This document shows, one piece after another, positions 43,649 to 52,164 of a stretch of 64,000 nt of DNA. The stretch comes from Longibacter sp051155795. Lineage in GTDB: Bacteria; Bacteroidota; Rhodothermia; Rhodothermales; Salinibacteraceae. The stretch's first letter is position 1. Each line of letters opens with the position of its first letter. A program made the translations under genes and the position numbers. The stretch spans positions 1 to 64,000 of the forward strand of contig NZ_DAXETW010000005.1 in the NCBI RefSeq assembly GCF_051155795.1. Direction: 5' to 3'. The notes under the pieces are model-generated. The model saw only the letters and a program-made list of their open reading frames with translations, had not been told where the DNA came from and ran no database searches.

Positions 43649-44023
43649 ATGAGTCCACGTTCGTCCTCGTCCCGCGACCCCGCGTCTTCCCACGCGTCGT
43701 CCGACATTGACCGAGCGGAAACGGCATCCGATACGGATGCGGCGACTCGCTCGCGCGCCGAGCGTCTGCAAGCCTGTGCCCGTGAATTTCTTCATCTGCT
43801 TCACGGCATGCCGGTATCCACGGCGCGGAAGCAAACGGCCATACGTCTTCTGATCAAAGCTGTGCGATTGATCACCCCGAAGGCGTCCATTGAAGGTCCG
43901 GCGCGAGCATCTGACGGAGAAGGTGAGGCTACCTCCGCTTCAAACGGAGAAGCGACACCAGAAGATGCATCGTCGAACGGTTCGTCCTCTTCGTCGGACG
44001 TTCCCGCCGTGATGGCACTGTAG
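43649..44023 (+). CDS. Small Ser/Ala-rich orphan protein
   Basis: With the ATG at 43649 the product has 124 residues: a disordered Ser/Asp-rich start (1-35), a central basic-amphipathic region (AERLQACAREFLHLLHGMPVSTARKQTAIRLLIKAVRLI, about 38-80, described here in two helices split at Pro), and a disordered Ser/Glu tail. No signal peptide or known domain is seen. The frame is open to 43454 but the added residues look random. It lies downstream of the TGTCTCA dyad and the two-component genes and may be their target. The helical core could be a small protein-interaction module; function is unknown. Confidence 0.55.
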   Translation: MSPRSSSSRDPASSHASSDIDRAETASDTDAATRSRAERLQACAREFLHLLHGMPVSTARKQTAIRLLIKAVRLITPKASIEGPARASDGEGEATSASNGEATPEDASSNGSSSSSDVPAVMAL

Positions 44024-44187
44024 ACCACATACGACCTGTCCGGTTTGTCCCGTGGCGTCGCACTAACGGAGGCCTCACCGACCGGCGGTCTCTTTGAGAC
44101 CGTGGTGATCGCCTCTCACGACATGGGATCTCTTGCTGGAGGATCCATAGCCGGTGCGCCCGGCGACAACCGGAAGCTGTCAGCCAC

Positions 44188-44223
44188 AAGCGCCTTTTCC
44201 CTTTCGGGAGAGGGCGCTTTGTG
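44188..44223 (+). terminator. Terminator-like 14-bp stem after the orphan gene
   Basis: Bases 44188-44201 pair with 44206-44219 (AAGCGCC...GGCGCTT outer stem, CCC/GGG inner, loop TTTC), followed by TGTGTTTG. The outer AAGCGCC and the inner CCC/GGG hairpin closely resemble the hslU terminator at 38721. The wider 783-bp gap 44024-44806 has no credible gene; it holds this hairpin and the DnaA boxes. Confidence 0.65.
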
Positions 44224-44627
44224 TTTGTGGCCATCAGAATACCGATCGTCGTTTTTTCGGGAAGGATGGGCATCGGGTGAGCAATACGCAAAGACGGGCG
44301 AAATTGGACCGCGTCCTGAATCACCGTCCCGGAACGCAGGTTGGTGGGTCGCGCCCCGATCCCGGGGACAACAGTGCAGCGACTGGACCACGATCGACGA
44401 CAGCGACGCCACGTATGACCCTCCGAGTCAAGCCGTGTCGTTCGCACGTCCGATCGGATGCGGGTGGCACGAACGTCACAGCCTGCCTCCGGTGCAGTCA
44501 CCGTTGAAGATCTCGCGATGCAGCGTGTCATCCATTCGTTCGCCCGGGCCCGGTCACCGGGTCAGAGCGGCCGGTAGACCCGCTCACGACCGGGTCTGAC
44601 GCCGCTCGAACGGGCAATGTGGATTGG

Positions 44628-44637
44628 TTGTGGATAA
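44628..44637 (-). promoter_or_regulatory. Perfect DnaA box upstream of dnaA
   Basis: TTGTGGATAA is the complement of the consensus DnaA box TTATCCACA(A). It lies 170 bp before the dnaA start codon, where it could serve autoregulation or be part of the origin. Confidence 0.75.
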
Positions 44638-44659
44638 CGCTCGTCCGCTGGGGAAAAAC

Positions 44660-44668
44660 AGTGGATAA
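44660..44668 (-). promoter_or_regulatory. Second DnaA box, one mismatch
   Basis: AGTGGATAA reads TTATCCACT on the minus strand, one mismatch from consensus, 31 bp from the first box and in the same orientation. No clear AT-rich unwinding element or larger box cluster was found, so oriC is not called. Confidence 0.6.
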
Positions 44669-44806
44669 TCGATCGCGACATTCACTTGCGTTCAGGGCGG
44701 TCCGCATCTACCTTTTGTATCCGCTCGACATCGCGGGCCCTCCAAACTGTTGTCGTCCGGCGGACTCGTCCGTCCTTGTACGATTTCGTTCGCCTCTCTT
44801 CCATTT

Positions 44807-46513
44807 ATGGTACCTTCAGCGACAGATGCCTGGACTGCTACGCTCAAGCACCTCCGCGAGGAGATCCCGAGCCGTACGGTGGAAAACTGGCTCGTGCCAA
44901 TCGATCCCGTTTCATTAGAGGATGCGGAGGACGGCGTGTACCTGATTCTCGAGGTACCGACGACGTTCAACGCACAGTATCTGCAGAGCCGGTTCAATAA
45001 TAACCTGCAGCAGGCGGTCTCAAAGGCCGTTGGGCAAAAAACGGCCATCGAGTTTCGGGTTGCTGAATCGCTTCCTGGAGGCGACTCGGACATGCCCGAT
45101 GCATCGACCGATGCTGCCCCGTCCGCACCGCGGCGGGACCGGTCGGCTGCGCGTGAACGATCAACGTCCGCGGAAAGCAGCAGCCCCGCTGATGCGGCCG
45201 ATGCGTCGCAGGCCGGTCGCGGTGACTCCGGCGACCTTGCGCGAGCGGCCGCGCACCCGGGCACGCTCTCCGGTGACGGGTCGTCGTCGGCCGCGGACCC
45301 GCGCACACGCCCTTCCCGCACGAATCGCGGCGGCGGTCCCGGTGGCGGTACAGGCGGGGGGCGCACCGGCGGGAATCGACGCCCTCCCGCCCACCAGAAG
45401 GTCAACCGCTCCGGTCGATCGGGGGGGTCGCCGAACGGCACAGAGACTGCCTCTGGTCGAACGGTATCGACGCCTCCCTCCCACCTCAAGGCGTCATATA
45501 CCTTCGATGAGTTCATCGAAGGAGACGGCAACCGGCTCGCCAGGAGTGCTGCGGTCGCCGTAGCGGAATCGCCGGGCGAAACCAATTACAACCCGCTGTT
45601 GATTTACGGCGGCGTCGGTCTCGGCAAGACCCACTTAGCGCAGGCCATCGCCAATCACGCGCAGAAAAAGCAGACCACGGAGTCGGTTCTGTACGTTTCG
45701 AGCGACCGGTTCACGAGCCAGTTCGTGCGGGCGGTGAAGAACAACTCCATCGCCGACTTTTCCGCATACTACCGCCAGGCGGACCTGCTGATCGTGGACG
45801 ACGTCCAGTTCTTCGGCGGAAAGGAAAAGACGCAGGAGGAGTTCTTCCACATCTTCAACGACCTCCACCAGCACGGGCGCCAGATCGTCCTCTGTGCGGA
45901 TCGTCCCCCGTCGGAAATTGATGGCATCGAGGAGCGGCTCCTCTCCCGCTTCCAGTGGGGCCTCTCGGCAGATATTCAGCGCCCCGACCTGGAAACACGC
46001 ATCGCGATTCTTCAGCGGAAGGCGAGTCGTCGAAACATCGACGTGGACCCGCAGGTGGTCGAGCTTCTCGCCCATCGCATCGACAGCAACATCCGGAAGC
46101 TCGAGGGCGCCCTCAACCGCTTGGCCGCCATCGCACAGCTGGACAACGAGACGCTCAGCATGCAGACGGCGCGGCAGCTCCTCCACGATCAGATCGACGA
46201 CACGTCGTCGTCGCGTGTGGAGTGCGGAGCGATCATCGAGACCGTCGCAGATTACTACCGCCTCTCCGTCGACGATCTGCTGTCTCGCTCGCGGAAGCGT
46301 GAGATCGCGGCAGCACGACAGACCGCTATGTACCTGTGCCGGGAGCTCACGAACGAATCATACGCCAGCATCGGCTCCCGCTTCGGTGGCCGCGACCACT
46401 CCACCGTCATTCACGCTAATAAGAAAGTAGCGGATCGGCTGGATGTCGAAGCCAACTTCAAGCAGGAGATTAAAGAATTGAAGCGATCCATCGGCGGACC
46501 GGGAATGAACTGA
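44807..46513 (+). CDS. dnaA: Chromosomal replication initiator DnaA
   Basis: This 568-residue protein starts at the ATG at 44807, which begins domain I (DAWTATLKHLREEIPSRTVENWLVPI). Domain II is an unusually long, disordered Ser/Asp then Gly/Arg/Asn-rich linker (about 95-230). Domain III (AAA+) shows GGVGLGKTHLAQAI, the Walker B region LLIVDDVQFFGGKEKTQEE and sensor motifs. Domain IV ends with the DNA-binding signature GGRDHSTVIHANKKV. It opens oriC and regulates its own gene. Typical DnaA has about 450 residues; the extra length is in the linker. Two DnaA boxes lie upstream and a terminator follows. Confidence 0.97.
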   Translation: MVPSATDAWTATLKHLREEIPSRTVENWLVPIDPVSLEDAEDGVYLILEVPTTFNAQYLQSRFNNNLQQAVSKAVGQKTAIEFRVAESLPGGDSDMPDASTDAAPSAPRRDRSAARERSTSAESSSPADAADASQAGRGDSGDLARAAAHPGTLSGDGSSSAADPRTRPSRTNRGGGPGGGTGGGRTGGNRRPPAHQKVNRSGRSGGSPNGTETASGRTVSTPPSHLKASYTFDEFIEGDGNRLARSAAVAVAESPGETNYNPLLIYGGVGLGKTHLAQAIANHAQKKQTTESVLYVSSDRFTSQFVRAVKNNSIADFSAYYRQADLLIVDDVQFFGGKEKTQEEFFHIFNDLHQHGRQIVLCADRPPSEIDGIEERLLSRFQWGLSADIQRPDLETRIAILQRKASRRNIDVDPQVVELLAHRIDSNIRKLEGALNRLAAIAQLDNETLSMQTARQLLHDQIDDTSSSRVECGAIIETVADYYRLSVDDLLSRSRKREIAAARQTAMYLCRELTNESYASIGSRFGGRDHSTVIHANKKVADRLDVEANFKQEIKELKRSIGGPGMN

Positions 46514-46557
46514 CAGGCGATCCCGTACTTCGCACGTATCGAGAGAACGTTCGCACT

Positions 46558-46586
46558 GCCGCCGTGGCCATCGCCCGGCGGCTTTT
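46558..46586 (+). terminator. Intrinsic terminator of dnaA
   Basis: GCCGCCG (46558-46564) pairs with CGGCGGC (46576-46582), followed by TTTT. It is 45 bp after the dnaA stop. Confidence 0.7.
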
Positions 46587-46686
46587 GCATTCAGCCCCGG
46601 TCTGTAACCGGCGTTCACCTGAACCGTAGACATGGCCTCTACGCGTTGCCGTCGTGTTGGTCGACCTTCGGCCCCTGTGTTCACGT

Positions 46687-47460
46687 CTAAAAGCCGGATG
46701 CGTAGCGCATGATCAGCCGAACGACGTTCGACGGAAGCACCTCGGATGCTCGGTAGAGCCAGGCAAACTGCTTTCCGACAGGCCAGTGGATCCGGTTCTC
46801 CTGAACGGCCTGCTCCACGACGTCCGCCACATCGTCCGGGGTCAGATCGACGCCCATCCGATCCATGCTGGCGGACCGCGCGGCCTCCCGCGTCATGGGT
46901 GAATCGACATACGGCGGCACGATGTCGCACACGTAGATGTCGTGATGGGCCCACTCCAGGTTCAGCGCCTGCGTGAGCGTTCGAACGCCGCCCTTTGTGG
47001 CCGAATACGTGGCAAGTTCGGGCGTCCCGTACACCGCGGATGCAGACGCCATGGAGATCACCCGCGCGCCCTCCGTGCGTTGAAGCAGCGGAAAACTGAG
47101 ACGGGTGACGAGCATCATCCCGGTAAGGTTGACATCGATGACGTGCCGGAGGTCGTCCGGGTCCATCGACTCAAAGCGGCCGATTTTCAGGACACCGGCC
47201 GAGTTAAACAGCAGATCCATGCGTCCACCCGTCGCCTCATCGAAGTGCTGTACGGCCTCCTCCACCTGACCTGTTTGCGTGACGTCGACTTGCTTGAAGC
47301 AGGAACGCTCGGACCCGATATCGCGGTGGACGCGCTCGAGGCCCTCGCCATTTCGATCGTACAGACCGATGAACCATCCCCGGTCCGCAAACCTGCGGGC
47401 GACCGTTTCACCTATGCCGGAGGCCGCTCCAGTGACAAAAAGGGTGGGCTGGTTCATCAT
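46687..47460 (-). CDS. Short-chain dehydrogenase/reductase
   Basis: From the ATG at 47460 the protein has 257 residues. The cofactor motif TGAASGIG is at residues 9-16, NSAGVLKIG near 86, and the catalytic set Ser in SMASASAVYG, Tyr and Lys in YSATKGG near 150. The Asp after beta-2 (LYDRNGEG) suggests NAD preference. The C-terminus (WPVGKQFAWLYRASEVLPSNVVRLIMRYASGF) looks membrane-associating. An upstream start at 47589 would add 43 residues that cross a terminator and is rejected. The substrate is unknown. It is separated from the S9 peptidase gene upstream by that terminator. Confidence 0.9.
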   Translation of the reverse strand: MMNQPTLFVTGAASGIGETVARRFADRGWFIGLYDRNGEGLERVHRDIGSERSCFKQVDVTQTGQVEEAVQHFDEATGGRMDLLFNSAGVLKIGRFESMDPDDLRHVIDVNLTGMMLVTRLSFPLLQRTEGARVISMASASAVYGTPELATYSATKGGVRTLTQALNLEWAHHDIYVCDIVPPYVDSPMTREAARSASMDRMGVDLTPDDVADVVEQAVQENRIHWPVGKQFAWLYRASEVLPSNVVRLIMRYASGF

Positions 47461-47495
47461 CGGGGGGCGGGGGTTCGTTGGGGTCAGGACGCATG

Positions 47496-47536
47496 AAAAA
47501 CGAAGTGCCTTCCGTGCGTTTCTGCACAGAAGGCAC
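47496..47536 (-). terminator. Intrinsic terminator of the S9 peptidase gene
   Basis: On the minus strand GTGCCTTC (47536-47529) pairs with GAAGGCAC (47512-47505), followed by TTCGTTTTT. It lies 63 bp after the peptidase stop. Confidence 0.8.
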
Positions 47537-47598
47537 CCGAAGAAAGGACGGCGGTTCCACATCGGGAGGGCTCCGTCCCGTTGATACAATCGATGGTG

Positions 47599-49641
47599 CT
47601 ATCGCGCCCCGATCGCTGATCCATCCGTCTGAAGGAAGCGATCGAACCACCGGAGCATCCGGATATTATAGTCCAAACGAGCGGTAGCTGCCCGATTGCC
47701 GTGTCCCTCACCGGGGTAGAGCACAAGACGGACGGGCGTATCCGTCCGCGTCTTGATGTGCCGGTACATTTCCAGCGACTGGCTCGGGTGGACGCGCGGG
47801 TCCTCTTTTCCATGCAGAATCAGGAGCGGCGTCCGGGCCTCCCCGGCGTGGTAGATCGGGCTACGCTCAAGGTAACCCATGTAGTCCTCCCAGATCCGCT
47901 CCCGCGAGTGGACGAGGAAGAGCTCTTCCGGAATGTCGCTTTCGCCCCACTTAGAAATATTGTTCGAGATGCCCACGAACATCACGCCGGCCGCGAACCG
48001 ATCTGTATACCGCGTCGACATCCAGGCCGTCGCATAGCCCCCGTAGGAGCCGCCCGTCACGCCAACGCGGTCCGGGTCCACGAGTCCCCGATCGATCAGC
48101 GCGTCGACGCCGTCGACAACGTCGTCGAATTCACTTCCGGCAAGGTCTCCCTGACTGCTCTTGGCGAAGGCTTCGCCTCGACCGGTGCTGCCCCGGTAGT
48201 TCGGGTAAAAGACCGCATAGCCGCGTGCCGCCGCCATCTGGCCCGCTGTGCTGTAGGAGGTCAACCACCCGTCGTCGTAGTGGGCTTCGGGTCCGCCGTG
48301 CACGACCGTGATGAGCGGATACGTGCTCCCCTCCTCTCTGTCGAGCGGATGGATCAGCAGTCCCTGCAGCTCCATGCCGTCCCGCGCCGTGTAGCTGACC
48401 ACTTCCTGGGTTGCCATTTTCTCATCGGCAAGCCACGGGTTGTGATCGGTGAGTCGCTCCGGCGACGTACCATTCAGAATGTACACCTCGCGCGGATGCG
48501 TCCGCGCGTCTGCGACGAACGCATGGGTGTCGCCCGCCGCATCAAGCGAGTGCAGGACCGGGCCATCACCGGATAGTACACGCTCCATCTCGGAGCCGTC
48601 GCGGCCGATGGTCGCGAGCGTCGAGTGAACGCCTTCGCTGGCCAGGAATTCGATGGTCTCATTGTCGCGCCACCGGATGTCTTCCATCTTGCCCTCGAAG
48701 TCGGGCATCAGTGCCGTCGGCGAGCCGCCGTCGGCAGAGACGACGAAGAGACGACCGTCGATCGGATCGTGAATGTCGGCGCCCGCTACAAACGCGAGGT
48801 GAGCGCCGTTCGGACTGAAGGCGAGCGGCCCGAATTTGCCATCATGGTCGACCGTTGATGTAACGTCGCCGCTGGACGCCTCCACGATATCGATCTGCCG
48901 CTTCATGTAGAAGTCGTCGACGCGCGGCGTGGGAGCCGTCAGGATGGCGAGCGTTGATCCATCCGGGCTCCACGTCACGCCGGAGACGTTCCGGTCCGAG
49001 TCGATACGCGTGGTCGTACCGGCGGATACATCGGCGATGTATCCGTAGGAATAGGTCAGCCCCTCTTCGTAGATTTCCGGCTGATACGGCAGGTCGCTCT
49101 CCGGCTCCTCGGCCTCGGGGTCTGCTGCGTAAAACGCAAGTTGCGACCCGTCCGGAGACCAGTCGTACGACGAAATCGAGGTGTCGAAGGCAAACAATTC
49201 CGTAGCCTCACCGCCGCTCAGCGGGACTTCGTAAATCCGCGCCGTTTCCGCGTCGCCGAGCTGGTCAATGAAGGTGAGCGTGTTGTGCTCGGGTCGAACG
49301 GCGAGGCCCCGAACGTTGCCGCGTGTGGCATACGGCGTGGCCTGGCCCGACTCCACATTCACCACCCACAGCTGGCTCGACGCCGGTTCGTTGGACTCGG
49401 TCGGATTCGCCGGCACGGAGAGTGTATAGGCAACGTGGTCACCGTCCGGCGTGACGACGGCGCTACCAACCTGTTTAATTCGGGCGATGTCCTTCGGAGT
49501 GAGAGCGTCTTCGTTGTCTTCGAAGGCCTCGGCTTCAACCGTGCGCGCCGGCAGTTCCGACACCATCTGCGCGGAGACGGTCGGCGCGAGCACCGAGAGG
49601 CACAAAAGGGCGACAAGCCCGATAACAGTACGTTTCATCAT
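47599..49641 (-). CDS. S9-family prolyl oligopeptidase-like peptidase, exported
   Basis: This 680-residue protein has a signal peptide (LVALLCLSVLAPTVSAQ), then a WD40/TolB-like beta-propeller (about 40-410, with repeated DWSPDGSQLAFYA-type strands). The alpha/beta-hydrolase domain carries the nucleophile in GVTGGSYGGYATAW, Asp in HGKEDPRVHPSQS and His in YPGEGHGNR. This is the acylaminoacyl-peptidase/DPP-like S9C layout. It degrades peptides, probably in the periplasm. It is a stand-alone gene between its terminator and a decayed gene upstream. Confidence 0.94.
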   Translation of the reverse strand: MMKRTVIGLVALLCLSVLAPTVSAQMVSELPARTVEAEAFEDNEDALTPKDIARIKQVGSAVVTPDGDHVAYTLSVPANPTESNEPASSQLWVVNVESGQATPYATRGNVRGLAVRPEHNTLTFIDQLGDAETARIYEVPLSGGEATELFAFDTSISSYDWSPDGSQLAFYAADPEAEEPESDLPYQPEIYEEGLTYSYGYIADVSAGTTTRIDSDRNVSGVTWSPDGSTLAILTAPTPRVDDFYMKRQIDIVEASSGDVTSTVDHDGKFGPLAFSPNGAHLAFVAGADIHDPIDGRLFVVSADGGSPTALMPDFEGKMEDIRWRDNETIEFLASEGVHSTLATIGRDGSEMERVLSGDGPVLHSLDAAGDTHAFVADARTHPREVYILNGTSPERLTDHNPWLADEKMATQEVVSYTARDGMELQGLLIHPLDREEGSTYPLITVVHGGPEAHYDDGWLTSYSTAGQMAAARGYAVFYPNYRGSTGRGEAFAKSSQGDLAGSEFDDVVDGVDALIDRGLVDPDRVGVTGGSYGGYATAWMSTRYTDRFAAGVMFVGISNNISKWGESDIPEELFLVHSRERIWEDYMGYLERSPIYHAGEARTPLLILHGKEDPRVHPSQSLEMYRHIKTRTDTPVRLVLYPGEGHGNRAATARLDYNIRMLRWFDRFLQTDGSAIGAR

Positions 49642-49825
49642 GACGGTCGGTGGAAACAGTGGTAGGGCACTCGGACCGGAAAATGTACGACCGTTTCACC
49701 CTCTCGTCAAGTGCGGTCGCGGGCAGAATCGAGACAGCGGAGACGTCCACCCGTCTTGAACATCATGCGTCCACGAATCCACCTGGAAAGAGGCCCCGGC
49801 CGGGTGGGTCAGCTGCCACTTCGCG

Positions 49826-50366
49826 TTACCCCGGCTGGTATTCGTTTACTAAAATCATCCACTGGATCGGGGCGCGCGCGGTGGCAAAGGCGCCGATGTA
49901 GACCGCATACAGCTCGATGCCCTCGCCTTTCGAAAATTCGTCCTGCATCTAGTCCAGTGGCGTCGACTGCACGGGAAGCCAGAGATCGCCGGCAGTGGTA
50001 CGAAACCGGGCGGACGAATTGTACAGGTCGACGTAGTTGGAGTCCAGACCTGCGGAGCGCAACCAGGACCTCAACATGTATCGGGTGGCGGACTGGGATT
50101 GGACGCGTCTCCCCGGTGTACGTCGCCCGAACCCGCATCCGCGGCGTCCGTGGCGCGATCCACATGTTGAACGCATCGGTGTCGATGTTCGACCGATCCC
50201 CCCGTTCGATGTTGCGCTCCATCGTCGAGAGCAGCGTGTCCAGACGCGTCGGCTCGTACCCCTCCCACTGGCCCCGCCCACTCTACGGCAGCGCTGCCAT
50301 CAGGCATGCGACGACCGTGAGTCCGAAGATGAAGCGCCGAGATACAGCTGGCTGGACGCGATCCAT
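49826..50366 (-). pseudogene. Decayed gene for an exported protein: two in-frame TAGs and one frameshift
   Basis: Reading the minus strand from ATG at 50366, a signal peptide (MDRVQPAVSRRFIFGLTVV...) runs into a TAG near 50284. The same frame continues with GYEPTRLDTLLSTMERNIER and AFNMWIAPRTPRMRVRATYT. Around 50050-50085 the sensible frame shifts by one to LDSNYVDLYNSSARFRTTA, GDLWLPVQSTPLD, then a second TAG (near 49949), and continues MQDEFSKGEGIELYAVYIGA to a TAA at 49826. The protein-like character of all four pieces, in order, shows an inactivated gene for a periplasmic protein of about 178 residues. The family was not identified. Confidence 0.75.
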
Positions 50367-50434
50367 TCCGAGGGTAGACGTAGTGGTATGACGAGGCGCT
50401 TCTGGAAGATAGACTTCGTTCCGATGGGCGAGGG

Positions 50435-51826
50435 TCAGGCCTCCTGCACGACGGCGCGAGATCCAGCTGCGGGCTCGAGATTCATTCGTTCGGCGCGTTT
50501 GGCCCCCCGGCGCATTTCCCGCTCCATCTCGTGCATGTAGTTCCAGAAGTCGACCTGGATGGTGTGCCGCGGCGATGCAGTGTACCGATTCTGCATAGCG
50601 GTGAGTGCAGCGTCGATTTCCCCCTCCATGGCTTCCACGGACGGAACGGCGACCTGGCCCGCCAGGAGCTCGGCGACCCATTTCGCCTGCTTCTCGACCA
50701 GGGGCATGACGGCGCCCAGCGGTTGGATAAGGCCGAGAAAGTACAGCCCCGGCATTTCCGGCGGTACGACGTACCGGTAGAGACGAACCCGATTGTTTTC
50801 GACCGAGAAAAGGTCATCCGGGAGAAACGGAAACGCGATGTCGTAGCCCGTAGCATAAATGATCGCATCGAAGACCTCTGACGCGCCGTCTTCGAAGTGG
50901 ACGGTCGCCCCGTCCAATCGATCGATATTCGGACGAACGGCGACACGCCCGTGACCAATCTGAGACAGCAGTTCCTGGGAGATCGTCGGGTGCTCCTCCA
51001 TGAGATCGTGATCCGGCTTGGGAAGTCCGTACCGCTCCTGGTCACCGACGGACATCCACACGAGCAGCTTGAACAGGGCCCGCCGCACGCCGACGGGGAG
51101 ATATTCCATGTACGGATTCGTCCACTGGTCCAACGGGTGACCCAGGACGTATTTCGGCAGCACCCATGCACTGGATCGCGTCGACAGCGTCACCTGCCCG
51201 GCGACCCGGCAGAGGTCGACGATGATATCGCACGCGCTGTTTCCGATGCCGACAACGAGGACCCGGTCCCCGGCGAAATCCTCCGGCTCCCGGTACGCAT
51301 GTGAATGCAGCACACGTCCGTCGAAGGATCCGGGGAAATCAGGCCAGCGGGGATTCCAGTGGTGACCGGTTGCAACCAGGACGGCTCCGTATTCCCGCAC
51401 CTCCCCGGTCGTGAGCCGAACCCGCCACGTGTCCGGATCCACGCGATCAGCGTGCTCGACGCCCGTGTTGAACGTGATCCCGGACGTCAGGTCGAAGGCA
51501 TCAGCGTACGCCTCAAAGTAGCGAAGAACCTCTGCGTGGTGACCGAACACGGGAAACTCCTCCGGCATCGGGAAATCCTCCAGCTCCATATTGTGCTTGC
51601 TGGAGTTGATGTGGAGCGTTCGGTAGGCCGCTGAGCGGTCGTTGTCGTTGTCGAACCGCCAGAGACCCCCGAGGTCGGATCCAAGCTCGAAGTGATCGTA
51701 CGGCAGCCCGTGATCCTTCAGCGCCTTCGCGGCCGTCAACCCGGAGATGCCCGCCCCGATAATGCATGCCTTCCCGCTCCTCAGAAGATGCTGATGCGCC
51801 TCGGATTCAGAAGTACCGGTCGTCAT
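50435..51826 (-). CDS. Flavin-containing monooxygenase-like oxidoreductase
   Basis: This 463-residue protein has the FAD motif CIIGAGISGLTAAKAL near residue 20 and an FMO-like identity segment FPGSFDGRVLHSHAY near 160. The NADP motif is VVGIGNSACDIIVDL near 190, and IIYATGYDIAFPFL lies near 330. These match class B flavoprotein monooxygenases of the FMO/dimethylaniline type, which oxygenate N or S atoms of small molecules using NADPH and O2. The substrate is not predictable. It lies upstream of the decayed gene and downstream, after a 338-bp gap, of the ATP-grasp gene on the same strand. Confidence 0.9.
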   Translation of the reverse strand: MTTGTSESEAHQHLLRSGKACIIGAGISGLTAAKALKDHGLPYDHFELGSDLGGLWRFDNDNDRSAAYRTLHINSSKHNMELEDFPMPEEFPVFGHHAEVLRYFEAYADAFDLTSGITFNTGVEHADRVDPDTWRVRLTTGEVREYGAVLVATGHHWNPRWPDFPGSFDGRVLHSHAYREPEDFAGDRVLVVGIGNSACDIIVDLCRVAGQVTLSTRSSAWVLPKYVLGHPLDQWTNPYMEYLPVGVRRALFKLLVWMSVGDQERYGLPKPDHDLMEEHPTISQELLSQIGHGRVAVRPNIDRLDGATVHFEDGASEVFDAIIYATGYDIAFPFLPDDLFSVENNRVRLYRYVVPPEMPGLYFLGLIQPLGAVMPLVEKQAKWVAELLAGQVAVPSVEAMEGEIDAALTAMQNRYTASPRHTIQVDFWNYMHEMEREMRRGAKRAERMNLEPAAGSRAVVQEA

Positions 51827-52164
51827 ATGGAGCGAGAGTTGGTTAGAGACCCGTGCAGCGATCCTTACGCCTGACCTCGAAGGAGGTTTGTCCCAAGACG
51901 CGGATCAAAAACGGGCGGTTCTATCTGAGGGAGCCCGACGCGGGCCGATGATGGCCGGCGAAAGGATTCCAGCCGCGTGACGGCCTACAGAAATGAAGAT
52001 AACGGCCATCGATCCGAACGGTTCGTGCTGATGGCTGCATGCGGCAGATGTTTCCGCGCCGTTGAAACGCGTCTTTTGAATTCAAAATGATTCGTGCGCC
52101 AAACAATTACGGCCGCGTGTGCCACGATGGCTTCATGCGTTCGCGTCGATTTCGGCGAGACGCG
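51827..52164. other. 338-bp intergenic region with one AT palindrome
   Basis: This gap between two minus-strand genes holds a perfect 14-bp palindrome, TTTTGAATTCAAAA (52074-52087), about 250 bp upstream of the FMO-like start. It stands out in GC-rich DNA and may be an operator or promoter part. No terminator or other element was seen. Confidence 0.4.

Noticed and set aside
44154..44507. 117-residue plus-strand frame upstream of dnaA
   Set aside because: Runs through the terminator-like hairpin and has random Arg/Thr/Cys-rich composition.
44600..44806. Calling oriC upstream of dnaA
   Set aside because: Only two DnaA boxes and no clear AT-rich unwinding region; boxes may serve autoregulation.
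49826..50366. TAG recoding (pyrrolysine or suppressor) instead of decay
   Set aside because: A one-base frameshift lies between the two TAGs, which recoding would not explain.
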